Notes: generated by a model from the letters alone, not told the origin. Positions 17,295-27,506 are shown, counted from the first letter of the stretch. The stretch: DNA of 42,818 nt from JBDRED01 sp043820025 [NCBI: Elusimicrobiota bacterium] (GCA_043820025.1 JBDRED010000030.1:1-42818); one strand, 5' to 3'. Program-made: numbers and translations.

Positions 17295-18959
17295 ATGAGA
17301 AGCGACGCAATAAAAAAGGGCGTTGAGAAAGCGCCAAGCAGAGCGCTTTTATATGCTGACGGTATTTCAAAAAGCGATATGAAAAAACCTTTTATCGGCA
17401 TAGCGTCTTCTTTTACAGATTTAGTGCCCGGCCATATAGGCATGAGGGATCTTGAAAGGTTTATTGAACGAGGAATCGCTGCAGGCGGAGGAGTTCCATT
17501 CATTTTTGGCGTGCCTGCAATATGCGACGGTATTGCAATGGGACACATAGGCATGAGTTATTCTCTTCCTTCCCGCGAGCTTATAGCTGATATTGTAGAA
17601 ACTGTGACCCAGGCTCATGCTCTTGACGGTTTAGTGCTGTTAACTGATTGTGACAAAATTACTCCGGGCATGTTGATGGGCGCCGCCAGGTTAAATATAC
17701 CTGCAATCGTTGTTACTGCCGGGCCTATGCAGTCAGGCGTATATAAAAACAAGAGGCGCTCATTGGTTAGGGACACATTTGAGGCGGTTGGAAATTATAA
17801 ATCCGGAAAGATCAGCAAGTGCGAGCTTGAAGATCTTGAGATATGCGCATGTCCGGGGCAGGGATCATGCCAAGGAATGTATACGGCAAATACAATGGCA
17901 TGCCTTACAGAAACAATGGGCATGTCTCTTCCTATGTGCGCTACAGCTCTTGCAGGAAGCAGTGAAAAGAGGCGTATTGCTTATGAGTCCGGTATGAGAA
18001 TAGTTGATCTTGTTAAAGAAGATATTACAGTAAGAAAAATAATTACAAAGGATTCTTTATACAATGCTATTGTTTTAGATATGGCTTTGGGCGGATCAAC
18101 CAACACAGCGCTTCATATTCCGGCGATTGCTTACGAAGCGGGTATTTCTATTACGCTTGATTTGTTTGACGATATTTCAAAAAAAGTGCCGCATATAACA
18201 AATCTCCGTCCGGGAGGCGAAGATTTTATGGAAGACCTGCATTATGCGGGAGGTATCCCGGGAGTAATGTCCAGGCTAAAAACCATGCTTAAGAATAATG
18301 TGACTGTTTCCGGTTTAAATATTAAAAAGATCGTGCAGAACGCGGTTGTGAATAATGACGATACAATTAGAACCATAGCGCGCGCTCATCACAAAGAGGG
18401 AGGCATTGCGGTTCTTAAAGGCAATGTTGCTCCGGATGGATGCGTTGTAAAGCAGGCGGCTGTCAAAGCGAGTATGATGCATTTTATTGGGAGCGCTCGC
18501 GTATTTGATTCTGAAGAGTCTGCAATGAAAGCTATAATGAATAAAAAAATAAAGAAAAAAGATGTTGTGGTAATTCGTTATGAGGGGCCAAAAGGCGGGC
18601 CCGGTATGAGGGAGATGTTAAATCCCACAGCCGCTCTTGTAGGCATGGGCTTGATCGATGATGTTGCGCTTATGACTGATGGAAGATTTTCCGGAGGCAC
18701 AAGGGGGCCGTGCATTGGGCATATTTCTCCCGAAGCTGCTGTTGGCGGGCCTATAGCGTTTATTAAAGATGGCGACACTATAGAGATAAATATTCATAAA
18801 CGATTAATAAATGTTAAAATTAGTGATGCGGAATTTGCAAAAAGGCGTAAGGGCTGGAAAGTTCCGGAGTCAAAGATTAAAAATAGAAGTTATCTTCAAC
18901 GGTACGCAAAGCAGGTAACTTCCGCAAACACCGGAGCGATACTAAAAACGGATATTTAG
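17295..18959 (+). CDS. ilvD: Dihydroxyacid dehydratase
   Basis: IlvD dehydrates dihydroxyacids to the keto acid precursors of valine and isoleucine. In 554 residues it shows [21 protein letters not shown] (Cys119, Lys121) and [16 protein letters not shown] (Cys192), typical iron-sulfur and magnesium sites. The N-terminal segment reads [12 protein letters not shown], like the E. coli enzyme; the first cysteine of the PCN motif seen in [2Fe-2S] members is absent. This suggests an oxygen-sensitive [4Fe-4S]-type enzyme, as inference. The C-terminal [20 protein letters not shown] block is standard. GGGGGCAA precedes the ATG. Confidence 0.96.
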   Translation: MRSDAIKKGVEKAPSRALLYADGISKSDMKKPFIGIASSFTDLVPGHIGMRDLERFIERGIAAGGGVPFIFGVPAICDGIAMGHIGMSYSLPSRELIADIVETVTQAHALDGLVLLTDCDKITPGMLMGAARLNIPAIVVTAGPMQSGVYKNKRRSLVRDTFEAVGNYKSGKISKCELEDLEICACPGQGSCQGMYTANTMACLTETMGMSLPMCATALAGSSEKRRIAYESGMRIVDLVKEDITVRKIITKDSLYNAIVLDMALGGSTNTALHIPAIAYEAGISITLDLFDDISKKVPHITNLRPGGEDFMEDLHYAGGIPGVMSRLKTMLKNNVTVSGLNIKKIVQNAVVNNDDTIRTIARAHHKEGGIAVLKGNVAPDGCVVKQAAVKASMMHFIGSARVFDSEESAMKAIMNKKIKKKDVVVIRYEGPKGGPGMREMLNPTAALVGMGLIDDVALMTDGRFSGGTRGPCIGHISPEAAVGGPIAFIKDGDTIEINIHKRLINVKISDAEFAKRRKGWKVPESKIKNRSYLQRYAKQVTSANTGAILKTDI

Positions 18960-18960
18960 A

Positions 18961-19014
18961 GATCGAAAAAGTTAGATGCGGGGATAGTCCCTGAATAGGG
19001 ACTGTCCCCTCTGA
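18961..19014 (+). repeat. GATCGAAAAA...ACTGAATAGGGACTG hairpin element, copy 3 (before ilvB)
   Basis: This is the most symmetric copy. The 30 bases 18980-19009 form a hairpin with GGGGATAGTCCC opposite GGGACTGTCCCC and a short GAAT loop, with one G-T pair in RNA. It begins two bases after the ilvD stop and ends 16 bases before the ilvB start. No T-run follows, so a classic terminator is not supported. Confidence 0.8.
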
Positions 19015-19030
19015 GATTAGGGGGCAGATA

Positions 19031-20701
19031 ATGAAAATAACAGGCGCTAAAATACTTTTTGAATGCTTAAAAAAGGAAAATGTCGAAGTAATATTTGGTT
19101 ACCCCGGCGGACAGGTAATACCTTTATTTGACGCTCTTTATGACGAGAAAGTTAAATTTGTATTGCCTCGTCATGAACAAGCTGCTGTGCACGCTGCTGA
19201 TGGTTATGCGCGCGTAACAGGCAAGCCGGGTGTTTGTATAGTAACTTCCGGCCCCGGAGCGACAAATACAATAACAGGTATTGCGACAGCTTACATGGAC
19301 TCAGTTCCTTTAGTTGTTATAACAGGCCAGGTTCCAAGACATTTAATTGGGAATGACGCATTTCAAGAAGCTGATATTACCGGAATAACAAGGCCTATAA
19401 CAAAGCATAATTTTTTGGTGCAGGATGTTAATGATTTGGCTCGCACTATGAAGGAGGCTTTTCATATAGCTGCTTCAGGAAGGCCCGGGCCTGTTGTAAT
19501 TGATTTGCCTGTTGATGTTCAGCGCGAAGAAGCTGAGTTTAAATATCCTAAAGATGTAGATATTCGCAGTTATCAGCCTGTATACGAAGGTAATATTAAA
19601 CAGATAAAAAAAGCTGTAGAACTTATTGACGAATCCAATAAACCGGTTCTTTATGCAGGCGGAGGCGTGATAACTTCTGAGTCGAGCAAATTATTAATTG
19701 AATTAGCGGAAAAAACAGGCACGCCTGTCACAACAACGCTTATGGGAACAGGCGCATTTCCTTATACGCATGATTTATTTTTAGGCATGCTTGGTATGCA
19801 CGGCACATACTATGCGAATCATGCTGTGCAAAATGCTGATCTATTGATTGCGGTTGGTTCAAGGTTTGATGACCGCGTGACCGGCGATATAAAACGTTTT
19901 GCTCCGCATGCAAAAATTATTCATATTGATATTGACCCGACATCAATATCAAAGAATGTAAAGGTTAATGTTCCTGTTGTAGGCGACGCTAAAAATACTT
20001 TAACTCAGCTGGTAAAACTTGTTAAAGCAAATAAACACGACGAGTGGATGAAGATTATTAATGAGTGGAAAAAGAATAATCCTCTTGAATATAAAAGAGA
20101 CGCTAAATTAAGGCCGCAGTATGTTATTGAAGAGATTTCAAGGCTGACTAACGGCGAAGCAATAATATGCACTGAGGTAGGCCAGCATCAAATGTGGGCG
20201 GCGCAGTATTATAATTTTAAAGAACCCAGGACATTTGCCTCAAGCGGCGGATTGGGTACTATGGGTTATGGATTTCCGGCAGCTATAGGCGCAAAGGTTG
20301 GAGCTCCGGATAAGGTTGTATTTGATATTGCAGGGGACGGAAGTATACAAATGAATATACAGGAATTAGCAACAGCGGTTGTTAATAAAATACCCGTTAA
20401 AATAATTATTTTGAATAATAGTTGTCTGGGTATGGTTCGTCAGTGGCAGGAGTTATTTTATAATAAAAGATATTCTCAGACGCTCTTAACAGGTAATCCT
20501 GATTTTGTAAAGCTTGCTGAAGCCTATGGCGCTGTCGGTATGAAAATTACAGACAAAAAGGATGTTACGGAAGCGTTAAAAAAAGCGATCGAAATTGATA
20601 ATACGGTAGTTATGGATTTTATCGTTGAGCCCGAGGAGAATGTATTTCCATTTGTACCTGCCGGCAAAGCGTTAAATGAAATAATCCGCGGTTTAGCGTA
20701 A
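19031..20701 (+). CDS. ilvB: Acetolactate synthase, large (catalytic) subunit
   Basis: This thiamine-diphosphate enzyme makes acetolactate or acetohydroxybutyrate for valine, leucine and isoleucine. The catalytic Glu49 lies in [19 protein letters not shown]. The thiamine-diphosphate motif [16 protein letters not shown]...NNS is present in the C-terminal third, and [19 protein letters not shown] is typical of anabolic acetohydroxyacid synthases. At 556 residues it is full length. The regulatory subunit ilvN follows with a 17-base gap. AGGGGGCAG precedes the ATG. Confidence 0.97.
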   Translation: MKITGAKILFECLKKENVEVIFGYPGGQVIPLFDALYDEKVKFVLPRHEQAAVHAADGYARVTGKPGVCIVTSGPGATNTITGIATAYMDSVPLVVITGQVPRHLIGNDAFQEADITGITRPITKHNFLVQDVNDLARTMKEAFHIAASGRPGPVVIDLPVDVQREEAEFKYPKDVDIRSYQPVYEGNIKQIKKAVELIDESNKPVLYAGGGVITSESSKLLIELAEKTGTPVTTTLMGTGAFPYTHDLFLGMLGMHGTYYANHAVQNADLLIAVGSRFDDRVTGDIKRFAPHAKIIHIDIDPTSISKNVKVNVPVVGDAKNTLTQLVKLVKANKHDEWMKIINEWKKNNPLEYKRDAKLRPQYVIEEISRLTNGEAIICTEVGQHQMWAAQYYNFKEPRTFASSGGLGTMGYGFPAAIGAKVGAPDKVVFDIAGDGSIQMNIQELATAVVNKIPVKIIILNNSCLGMVRQWQELFYNKRYSQTLLTGNPDFVKLAEAYGAVGMKITDKKDVTEALKKAIEIDNTVVMDFIVEPEENVFPFVPAGKALNEIIRGLA

Positions 20702-20718
20702 AGCGTTTGGAGGAAAAT

Positions 20719-21198
20719 ATGAAGCATACAATATCAGTGCTGGTAGAAAATAATTTTGGCGTATTAGCCAGAATAGCAGGGCTTTTTAGCGCCCGCGGTT
20801 TTAATATAAACAGCCTTGCGGTTGGAGAAACGCATGATCCGTCAATGTCGCGTATGACAATAGTTGTAAATGGCGATGAGGATATTCTCGAGCAGGTTAT
20901 AAAACAGTTAAATAAACTTATTGATGTAATAAAGGTGATTGATTTTCGCGATGATGATTGCGTTCAAAGGGATTTAGTTTTGATAAAGGTTGACGCAAAA
21001 AATGAAAACAGAGCGGAGCTATTTCAGATTGTTGATATATTCAGAGCGAAAATAGTGGATGTTTCTCCGGCGTCTCTAATAATTGAGATGACAGGTAAAG
21101 AGGAAAAGATAGATGCGTTGATAACCTTACTATCGCCATTTGGCATTAAAGAAACAGTCAGGACAGGCGTTGCGGCAATGTCTAGAGGAGATAAGTAG
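20719..21198 (+). CDS. ilvN: Acetolactate synthase, small (regulatory) subunit
   Basis: The 159-residue regulatory partner of IlvB starts MKHTISVLVENNFGVLARIAG, the usual ACT domain that binds branched-chain amino acids for feedback control. A second subdomain lies after about residue 80 (RDLVLIKVDAKNENRAEL) and ends in ACT-like FGIKETVRTGVAAMSRG. I use ATG 20719 because GGAGG at 20709-20713 is well placed before it; the frame can be extended four codons to TTG 20707, but this would include that ribosome-binding site. Confidence 0.96.
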   Translation: MKHTISVLVENNFGVLARIAGLFSARGFNINSLAVGETHDPSMSRMTIVVNGDEDILEQVIKQLNKLIDVIKVIDFRDDDCVQRDLVLIKVDAKNENRAELFQIVDIFRAKIVDVSPASLIIEMTGKEEKIDALITLLSPFGIKETVRTGVAAMSRGDK

Positions 21199-21282
21199 CA
21201 GAAGTCAGAATTCAGAAGCCAGAATTCAGAAGCCAGAATACAGAAGTCAGGAGTCAGGAGTCAGAAGAATTATAATAACTTC
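21199..21282. repeat. Tandem CAGAAGTCAGAATTC-type repeat before ilvC
   Basis: About ten 7-8 base units alternate CAGAAGT, CAGAATT and CAGAAGCC, then AGTCAGGAGTCAGG, then AGAAGAATTATAATAACTTC. The 3' end matches those at 9001 and 27421 and contains TATAAT. A 70-codon frame through it is a by-product. Confidence 0.85.
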
Positions 21283-21312
21283 TAAACTTATTAAACTTAA
21301 AAGGAGGATACT

Positions 21313-22311
21313 ATGGCAGCAAAGATGTATTATGATAATGACGCGGATTTAAATTTACTTAAGGGTAAGACAGTAGCAATTATTGGTTATGGAAGCCAGG
21401 GGCACGCGCATGCTCTTAATTTAAAGGAAAGCGGCGTTAATGTTGTGCTGGGTTTAAAAGAAAATGGAACCAGCTGGAATAGGGCTGTGGAACATGGATG
21501 GAAACCAAAATCTGTAAAGGATGCGGTTGTTGGAGCTGACTGGATAATGATGCTTGTTCCGGACGAGACCCAGTCGGCATTATACAATAGCGCTATTGAG
21601 CCGGCGCTAAAAAAGGGAATGACAATCAGCTTTGCGCATGGTTTTAATATTAGGTTTGGCAGAATAGTTCCGCCTAAGGACGTAAATGTTGTTATGATTG
21701 CGCCAAAGGGGCCGGGCCACTTAGTAAGAAGACAGTATCAAGAAGGAAAAGGAGTTCCCTGCTTAATAGCTGTTGAACAGAATGCTACAGGAAACGCTAA
21801 GGAACTTGCTCTTGCGTATGCAAAAGGAATAGGCGGCACAAGAGGCGGAGTTCTTGAAACAACATTCGCAGAGGAAACAGAAACCGATTTATTCGGGGAA
21901 CAGGCTGTTCTATGCGGCGGATTAGTTGAGCTGATAAGAGCGGGTTTTGAAACATTAGTCGAAGCCGGTTATCAGCCTGAGATCGCTTATTTTGAATGCC
22001 TGCATGAAACAAAGTTGATTATTGATCTTATTTTTGAGGGTGGAATAGGGAATATGAATTATTCAATATCCGATACAGCTGAATACGGCGAGTATGTGAC
22101 CGGAAAAAAAGTGATAGGCGAAAGTTCCCGCAAGGCCATGAAGGAAGTTCTTGCTGATATACAATCAGGAAAATTTGCTAAGGCTTGGATTAAGGAGAAT
22201 GAAGACGGAAGGCCAAACTTTAATAAATATAGAGAAGAATTAGCAAATACTCAAATTGAAAAGGTAGGAGCTAAGTTAAGATCTATGATGTCATGGCTGA
22301 AAAAAAAGTAA
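21313..22311 (+). CDS. ilvC: Ketol-acid reductoisomerase (class I)
   Basis: IlvC isomerises and reduces the IlvBN product. The 332-residue length is that of class I enzymes. The Rossmann motif [10 protein letters not shown] is at 25-34, followed by [17 protein letters not shown], a cofactor-specificity loop rich in small and polar residues. Lys and Asn sit where Arg-Gly-Ser is common, so NADH/NADPH preference is open. [20 protein letters not shown], the Glu-rich [16 protein letters not shown] (metal ligands) and [17 protein letters not shown] follow. A strong AAAGGAGGA precedes ATG 21313. Confidence 0.97.
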   Translation: MAAKMYYDNDADLNLLKGKTVAIIGYGSQGHAHALNLKESGVNVVLGLKENGTSWNRAVEHGWKPKSVKDAVVGADWIMMLVPDETQSALYNSAIEPALKKGMTISFAHGFNIRFGRIVPPKDVNVVMIAPKGPGHLVRRQYQEGKGVPCLIAVEQNATGNAKELALAYAKGIGGTRGGVLETTFAEETETDLFGEQAVLCGGLVELIRAGFETLVEAGYQPEIAYFECLHETKLIIDLIFEGGIGNMNYSISDTAEYGEYVTGKKVIGESSRKAMKEVLADIQSGKFAKAWIKENEDGRPNFNKYREELANTQIEKVGAKLRSMMSWLKKK

Positions 22312-22358
22312 TTTAGAAATACACCTTTGTTTTTCTTCGCAACAGAGGAGGAATTAGT

Positions 22359-23009
22359 ATGGTCGTTAAAGAAGGATTGGTCATTATTAAGTTTTTTATA
22401 ATCATTGCAGCGGCGTTGTACATTATTGGAAAGTATTTTTCATTTCCATTTTTTATTTGGATTTCAGTAATCTGCTTATTATTGGCTCTTTTTAGTTTAT
22501 ATTTTTTTAGAAACCCAAAAAGAGAAATAAAGGCTGATTATAATGAAATATGCTCTCCGGCTGATGGGCAGATTCTCGAAATTACCGAAGAAGATAATCC
22601 GCATTTTGACGGCAGGGTAAAGGTTATACGGATTTTCCTATCTATCTTTAATGTGCATGTTCAACGCGCGCCGATTAATGGAGTTATTACAGAGGTTATT
22701 TATACAAAGGGTAAGTTCCTGCCTGCAATGGCTAGATACGCGCATTTAGAGAATGAGAGAAATGAAGTGGTTATTTATAATAATGAAACGCGGCAACAAA
22801 TTATTGTAACTCAAATCGCAGGAATTATAGCGCGCAGGATTGTAATGTGGAAAAAAGTTAACGATATATTGGCCAAGGGCGAATTATTTGGTATGATAAG
22901 ATTTGGGTCGCAGGTTGATATTTATATGCCTATGAATACTGAGATATTGGTGAACAGGCCGGATAGGGTTAAGGCAGGAGAAACAATAATTGCGAGATGG
23001 ACAGATTGA
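22359..23009 (+). CDS. psd: Phosphatidylserine decarboxylase proenzyme
   Basis: Psd converts phosphatidylserine to phosphatidylethanolamine after self-cleavage. This is the short form of about 216 residues. Two hydrophobic helices span about 7-26 and 30-50. The catalytic residues appear as SPADG (Asp69), FNVHVQRAP (His90) and the cleavage site RFGSQVD, with Ser184 expected to become the pyruvoyl group. A GGAGGAATT ribosome-binding site precedes ATG 22359. Its neighbour pssA makes the substrate; the pair lies inside the branched-chain amino-acid block, between ilvC and leuA. Confidence 0.95.
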   Translation: MVVKEGLVIIKFFIIIAAALYIIGKYFSFPFFIWISVICLLLALFSLYFFRNPKREIKADYNEICSPADGQILEITEEDNPHFDGRVKVIRIFLSIFNVHVQRAPINGVITEVIYTKGKFLPAMARYAHLENERNEVVIYNNETRQQIIVTQIAGIIARRIVMWKKVNDILAKGELFGMIRFGSQVDIYMPMNTEILVNRPDRVKAGETIIARWTD

Positions 23010-23052
23010 ATGCGCCTATGACAGATTGAAAATTGGGAATAGGAGACGTAGG

Positions 23053-23814
23053 ATGTTAAAAAAGGGAATATATATTCTGCCAAGTTTGTTTACTTTGGGT
23101 AATCTTTGCGCAGGATATATATCATTAATCGCCTCACTGCATAATGATTTTATTAGAGCGGCCTGGGCGATATTTATCGCGAGCATATTTGATATGCTCG
23201 ACGGCAGAATAGCGCGTATGACAAAAACCACCAGCCGGTTTGGAGTGGAGTTTGATTCTCTTGCGGATATAGTTTCATTTGGATTAGCGCCTGCGGTTAT
23301 GATATATCAAATGGTGCTTTTTAAATATAGTAAATGGGGAGTTATTTTAAGTTTCATTTTTGTTATGGCAGGCGCATTAAGGCTTGCAAGATTTAATACA
23401 AAGGCAGGGGTGGATATTCCGCAATCTTTTTTTTACGGACTGCCAATCCCGGTTGCAGGCAATATACTTGCGGCGTTTGTGCTTGTATATTCAGTTTGCG
23501 AGCAGGAAGTGCCCAAAAAGGCATTTCCTTTTATTGTAAAATGTATGCCGTTTTTTTATAAGATGATGCCAATGTTAGTTATATTACTTGCTTATCTAAT
23601 GGTAAGTAATATTAGATATTCTAGTTTTAAGTCGTTAAAATTAGAACGGAGAAAACCTATGAAGTATTTAATTTTAATTTCAATAGCGATAGTTATGATA
23701 TGGCGATATCCTGAAAATATGATATTTATTATATTAGCATTGTATTTATTGTCAGGCGCGCTTGACCTCCTACGGCGTTTGCGCCGGTTAAAACAAAATA
23801 AAAAAATAGTATGA
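23053..23814 (+). CDS. pssA: CDP-diacylglycerol-serine O-phosphatidyltransferase
   Basis: PssA forms phosphatidylserine from CDP-diacylglycerol and serine in the membrane. The CDP-alcohol phosphotransferase signature is complete: DMLDGRIARM (47-56) and RFGVEFDSLADIVSFG (62-77). Several hydrophobic helices follow, fitting a multi-pass enzyme of 253 residues. The longer frame would start in psd, but GGAGACGTAGG precedes ATG 23053, so I choose that start. A CAATTCCC-type string in reverse (AAAATTGGGAATAGG) lies just upstream, between psd and this start. Confidence 0.94.
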   Translation: MLKKGIYILPSLFTLGNLCAGYISLIASLHNDFIRAAWAIFIASIFDMLDGRIARMTKTTSRFGVEFDSLADIVSFGLAPAVMIYQMVLFKYSKWGVILSFIFVMAGALRLARFNTKAGVDIPQSFFYGLPIPVAGNILAAFVLVYSVCEQEVPKKAFPFIVKCMPFFYKMMPMLVILLAYLMVSNIRYSSFKSLKLERRKPMKYLILISIAIVMIWRYPENMIFIILALYLLSGALDLLRRLRRLKQNKKIV

Positions 23815-23911
23815 AAATATTGTTATAAGAGCAAACGCGCAAAGTGTAATGGATTGTCATAATTCGAATTACGCATTGCGCATTACGATTCACGATTTAA
23901 GGAGGATCATT

Positions 23912-25435
23912 ATGGATAAAGTATATATATTTGATACAACATTAAGAGATGGAGAGCAGTCTCCCGGGGCAAGTTTGAATATTGAAGAGAAGATTGAAAT
24001 TGCTCATGCGTTAAAAAAATTAAATGTTGATATAATTGAAGCAGGATTTCCGATATCATCTATTGGCGATTTTGAGTCAGTTAAGAGGGTTGCGAAGGAA
24101 ATTAAGAATGTAACCATTGCGGGTTTAGCGAGGGCTGTAAAAAAAGATATTGATACATGTTATGAGGCTGTAAAGTATGCTAAGCAAAGAAGGATACACA
24201 CATTCATTGCAACGTCAAATATCCATTTAAAGTATAAATTAAAAAAGAGCAAGGACGAGGTATACAAAGAGGCTGTTGAAGCTGTGAAATACGCGTCAAA
24301 ATATCCTGTTGAGGTTGAGTTTTCAGCCGAAGACGCTGTGAGGACTGATTTTGATTTCTTATGCAGGGTCGTTGAAGGCGTTATATCAGCAGGCGCTAAG
24401 GTGGTCAATATTCCCGATACAGTCGGATATAGCGTGCCTTCAGAGTTTGGAATGATGATAAACAAGTTATACGAAACGGTTCCTAATATTCACAAAGCTG
24501 TAATCAGCGTCCATTGCCACAATGATTTAGGATTAGGCGCTGCAAACAGTATTTCAGCTTTGCAGAATGGCGCGCGCCAGATTGAATGCACAATAAATGG
24601 ATTAGGCGAACGCGCAGGAAATGCCGCATTGGAAGAAATAATTATGGCGCTCAATACCAGAAAAGATATCCTGAAGTTTAAGACAGATATTAATACCAAA
24701 GAAATTGCGAGAACATCGAGGCTGGTCAGCACATTAACAGGAATACCTGTTCAGCCAAACAAAGCAATCGTAGGCGAAAATGCTTTTGCTCATGAGGCAG
24801 GCATACATCAGCACGGAGTAATGGCAAAGAGTGCGACATATGAGATAATGACGCCGGAGTCTATTGGGTTAGAAGAAAATAAATTGGTTTTAGGCAAACA
24901 TTCAGGCAGGCATGCGTTTAGAAAAAAATTGAGTGATATGGGTTATAAGCTGTCTGATAAAAAGATAGATGCGTTGTTTTATCAGTTTAAGGAATTAGCT
25001 GATAAGAAAAAGACGATTTATGACGCTGATATTGAGGCATTGGTTGAGGATGAGATATCACGTTTTGAGGAAACATTTAAACTTCTTTATTTTAATGTTA
25101 CCAGCGGAAACAGCACTATACCTACAGCGACTGTTAAGCTTGCAAAGGCTGATTCTAAGAAGAAAGGCAAAGAAGAAATTGTTCAAGAGGCTGCATGCGG
25201 CGACGGCCCTATAGACGCGGCGTATAAGGCTATTGACAGGATAACGGGAATAACTTGTAAACTTGAGGGTTACAGCCTGCGATCTGTGTCGGGCGGTAAG
25301 GATGCTGTCGGAGAGGTTACAGTTAAGGTTCGCGTTGATAAGAAGGGAATAGTGAGCGGCAGAGGAACGTCTACAGATATTGTGGAAGCAAGCGTAAAAG
25401 CTTATGTAAACGCGATGAATAGAAGTAAAGCGTAA
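23912..25435 (+). CDS. leuA: 2-isopropylmalate synthase
   Basis: LeuA begins leucine synthesis by condensing acetyl-CoA with 2-ketoisovalerate. DTTLRDGEQSPGASL is at 8-22, the hallmark of LeuA; ISVHCHNDLGLGAANS carries metal-binding histidines, and NGLGERAGNAALEE follows. The C-terminal leucine-sensing domain includes ACGDGPIDAAYKAIDRI and VSGRGTSTDIVEASVKAY. At 507 residues it is full length. I start at ATG 23912, seven bases after GGAGG; the upstream 21-codon extension runs through repeat-like sequence (ACGCATTGCGCATTACG). Confidence 0.97.
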   Translation: MDKVYIFDTTLRDGEQSPGASLNIEEKIEIAHALKKLNVDIIEAGFPISSIGDFESVKRVAKEIKNVTIAGLARAVKKDIDTCYEAVKYAKQRRIHTFIATSNIHLKYKLKKSKDEVYKEAVEAVKYASKYPVEVEFSAEDAVRTDFDFLCRVVEGVISAGAKVVNIPDTVGYSVPSEFGMMINKLYETVPNIHKAVISVHCHNDLGLGAANSISALQNGARQIECTINGLGERAGNAALEEIIMALNTRKDILKFKTDINTKEIARTSRLVSTLTGIPVQPNKAIVGENAFAHEAGIHQHGVMAKSATYEIMTPESIGLEENKLVLGKHSGRHAFRKKLSDMGYKLSDKKIDALFYQFKELADKKKTIYDADIEALVEDEISRFEETFKLLYFNVTSGNSTIPTATVKLAKADSKKKGKEEIVQEAACGDGPIDAAYKAIDRITGITCKLEGYSLRSVSGGKDAVGEVTVKVRVDKKGIVSGRGTSTDIVEASVKAYVNAMNRSKA

Positions 25436-25442
25436 TGATTAA

Positions 25443-25512
25443 GGCAGGTGAGACATATTTTTATTTAAGGACGACACCTGTGTCGTAAAAATTAAAATAT
25501 GTCTCACCTGCC
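25443..25512 (-). repeat. Long-armed hairpin with conserved core, copy 2
   Basis: The arms 25443-25461 and 25494-25512 are perfectly complementary over 19 bp; after one mismatch, four more pairs follow (25463-25466 with 25489-25492). The inner part ACGACAC/GTGTCGT (25471-25477 and 25480-25486) contains, on the minus strand, the same CGACACAGGT and CCT core as copy 1. The outer arms share no clear similarity with copy 1. It lies between leuA and leuC, starting five bases after the leuA stop. Confidence 0.9.
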
Positions 25513-25568
25513 CAGGCAAACCGATACATTCCATTCATAACGCATAAAGGAAAAGGAAGGTAAATAAA

Positions 25569-26828
25569 ATGGGTATGACAATTACTGAAAAAATATTAGC
25601 TAAGCACGCAAACAAAAAGATTGTGCATCCGGGTGAGTTTATCGAAGCTAATGTTGATATTGCTCTAGGAAATGATATTACTGCTCCAATTGCGATAAAG
25701 GAGTTTAAGGATTTAGGACTAAAGAATGTATTTGATAAAAACAAGATTGCTCTTGTTCCTGATCATTTTACTCCAAATAAAGATATTAAATCCGCTGAGC
25801 AGGCAAAGATATTAAGGGATTTTTCTAAAGAGTATGGGATTACGCATTACTACGACCAGGGAATTGTTGGAGTTGAACATGCGCTTCTTCCTGAGCAGGG
25901 CGTTGTTGTGCCCGGCGATCTTGTTATTGGAGCGGATTCGCATACATGCACTTATGGCGCGTTGGGCGCTTTTTCAACAGGCGTAGGTTCAACTGATCTT
26001 GCTGCTGCTATGGCAACAGGTAAGGTTTGGCTTAAGGTTCCTCAGACAATTAAATTCGAAGTAAACGGGAAGCTTGGCAAATGGGTTTATGGAAAGGATA
26101 TTATACTTTATATCATTGGAATGATAGGAGTTGACGGCGCTTTATATAAGGCAATGGAATTTACAGGCGACACAATAAAGGGTTTGCATATGTCAGATAG
26201 AATGACTATCTGTAATATGGCAATTGAGGCAGGCGGCAAGAGCGGAATTATTGCTCCTGATAATGTCACTGAAGAATATGTAAAAACAAGAGCTGAAAGA
26301 AAATATGAGTTTTTTTCCGGCGACTCTGACGCTTCTTATGAGAAAATTATAAAGATTAAGGCTGAAGATATTGAGCCGCAGGTTTCTTTTCCGCATCTGC
26401 CGTCAAATGCCAGGCCTGTAAGCAAAGCAGGCGATATTAAGTTAGACCAGGTTGTTATAGGGTCATGCACGAATGGCAGGATAGAAGACCTGCGCATAGC
26501 AGCTCAAATCCTTAAAGGAAAGAGAGTGAATAAAGATGTCAGGTGTTTAATTATTCCTGCAACGCCGGAGATTTATAAACAAGCGTTGGAAGAAGGTTTA
26601 TTCGCGATATTTCTTGGCGCTCAGGCTATTATTTCTCCGCCGACATGCGGGCCGTGCTTAGGCGGGCATATGGGTATACTTGCTAAAGGAGAACGCGCGC
26701 TTGCGACTACAAATAGAAATTTTGTAGGACGTATGGGGCATCCGGAGAGCGAGGTGTATCTTTCAAATCCTGCAATAGCCGCAGCATCTGCAATAGCAGG
26801 AAAAATAGTAAGTCCGGAAGATATATAA
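25569..26828 (+). CDS. leuC: 3-isopropylmalate dehydratase, large subunit
   Basis: This aconitase-family subunit binds the [4Fe-4S] cluster and isomerises isopropylmalate; in organisms with CimA it also acts on citramalate. The 419-residue length is that of the shorter LeuC2/homoaconitase-like branch. [37 protein letters not shown] and [13 protein letters not shown] give the cluster cysteines. ATG 25569 follows GGAAGG; ATG 25575 is also possible. It is paired with leuD, separated by a hairpin element. A leucine-only or dual role cannot be told from sequence. Confidence 0.95.
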   Translation: MGMTITEKILAKHANKKIVHPGEFIEANVDIALGNDITAPIAIKEFKDLGLKNVFDKNKIALVPDHFTPNKDIKSAEQAKILRDFSKEYGITHYYDQGIVGVEHALLPEQGVVVPGDLVIGADSHTCTYGALGAFSTGVGSTDLAAAMATGKVWLKVPQTIKFEVNGKLGKWVYGKDIILYIIGMIGVDGALYKAMEFTGDTIKGLHMSDRMTICNMAIEAGGKSGIIAPDNVTEEYVKTRAERKYEFFSGDSDASYEKIIKIKAEDIEPQVSFPHLPSNARPVSKAGDIKLDQVVIGSCTNGRIEDLRIAAQILKGKRVNKDVRCLIIPATPEIYKQALEEGLFAIFLGAQAIISPPTCGPCLGGHMGILAKGERALATTNRNFVGRMGHPESEVYLSNPAIAAASAIAGKIVSPEDI

Positions 26829-26834
26829 GAGTGA

Positions 26835-26887
26835 GATCGAAAAGACTTGGCGCGGGGGCTGTCACTGAATAGGGACTGTCTCCTCTG
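26835..26887 (+). repeat. GATCGAAAAG...ACTGAATAGGGACTG hairpin element, copy 4 (before leuD)
   Basis: It starts seven bases after the leuC stop with GATCGAAAAGACTTGG, contains GGGGGCTGTCACTGAATAGG and ends CTCCTCTGA. The order, strand and placement before a branched-chain amino-acid gene match the other three copies. Confidence 0.78.
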
Positions 26888-26908
26888 AAAACATTTATTG
26901 GAGGAAAT

Positions 26909-27394
26909 ATGAAATTTATTGGCAAGGTTCATAAATATGGAGATAATGTAAATACAGACGAGATAATTCCGGCGCGTTATCTGAATACGTCGGATTCTAA
27001 GGAACTGGCAGCGCATTGTATGGAGGATATTGATAAAGATTTTCCTAAGAATGTTAAGCCCGGCGACATAATTGTGGCAGGTAATAACTTTGGATGCGGG
27101 TCATCACGAGAACACGCGCCTATAGCAATTAAGGAATCACAGGTGTCATGCGTGATAGCAAAAACATTCGCCAGAATATTTTTTAGAAATGCGGTTAATA
27201 TCGGCCTTCCTATCATAGAGTCAGACATATTCGACGATGTGAAATCCGGAGATGAGGTAGAGATTGATTTAGATAAAGGCAATTTAACAATATTAAAGAA
27301 TAAAAAGACAGTAAAGATAGAGCCGTTTCCTGAGTTTATGCAGAGTTTAATTTCTGCGGGCGGTTTAATGAAATATGTAAAGAGTAAGTTATAG
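26909..27394 (+). CDS. leuD: 3-isopropylmalate dehydratase, small subunit
   Basis: The swivel-domain partner of LeuC. The 161-residue protein has [10 protein letters not shown] (15-24) and [12 protein letters not shown], the standard substrate-binding motifs of the short LeuD2 type, which pairs with short Leu[16 protein letters not shown] follows. A TTGGAGGAAAT ribosome-binding site precedes ATG 26909. Together with LeuC it provides the second step of leucine synthesis and probably the citramalate isomerisation for isoleucine. Confidence 0.96.
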   Translation: MKFIGKVHKYGDNVNTDEIIPARYLNTSDSKELAAHCMEDIDKDFPKNVKPGDIIVAGNNFGCGSSREHAPIAIKESQVSCVIAKTFARIFFRNAVNIGLPIIESDIFDDVKSGDEVEIDLDKGNLTILKNKKTVKIEPFPEFMQSLISAGGLMKYVKSKL

Positions 27395-27474
27395 AATCCA
27401 GAAGTCAGAAGTCAGAATACAGAAGAATTATTATAACTTATTATAAACGGATCCGCGCCGAAGGCGGAGATGAC
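27393..27474. repeat. Tandem CAGAAGT repeat followed by a short palindromic repeat
   Basis: Positions 27393-27445 hold AGAAGTC units, AATACAGAAG and AATTATTATAACTTA. Positions 27449-27474 start GGATCCGCGCCGAAGGCGGA and end GATGAC, a half element of the GTCAT/ATGAC type. Nothing coding is visible in this gap before leuB. Confidence 0.7.
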
Positions 27475-27506
27475 GCAATAGCGTATATTACATTTGGAGG
27501 AAAAAG

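Noticed and set aside
21199-21282. CRISPR array
   Set aside because: Units are 7-8 bases and contiguous, with no spacers of uniform length and no cas genes nearby.
21140-21352. A 70-codon frame between ilvN and ilvC
   Set aside because: It is an alternative reading of the ilvN end, the tandem CAGAAGT repeat and the ilvC start.
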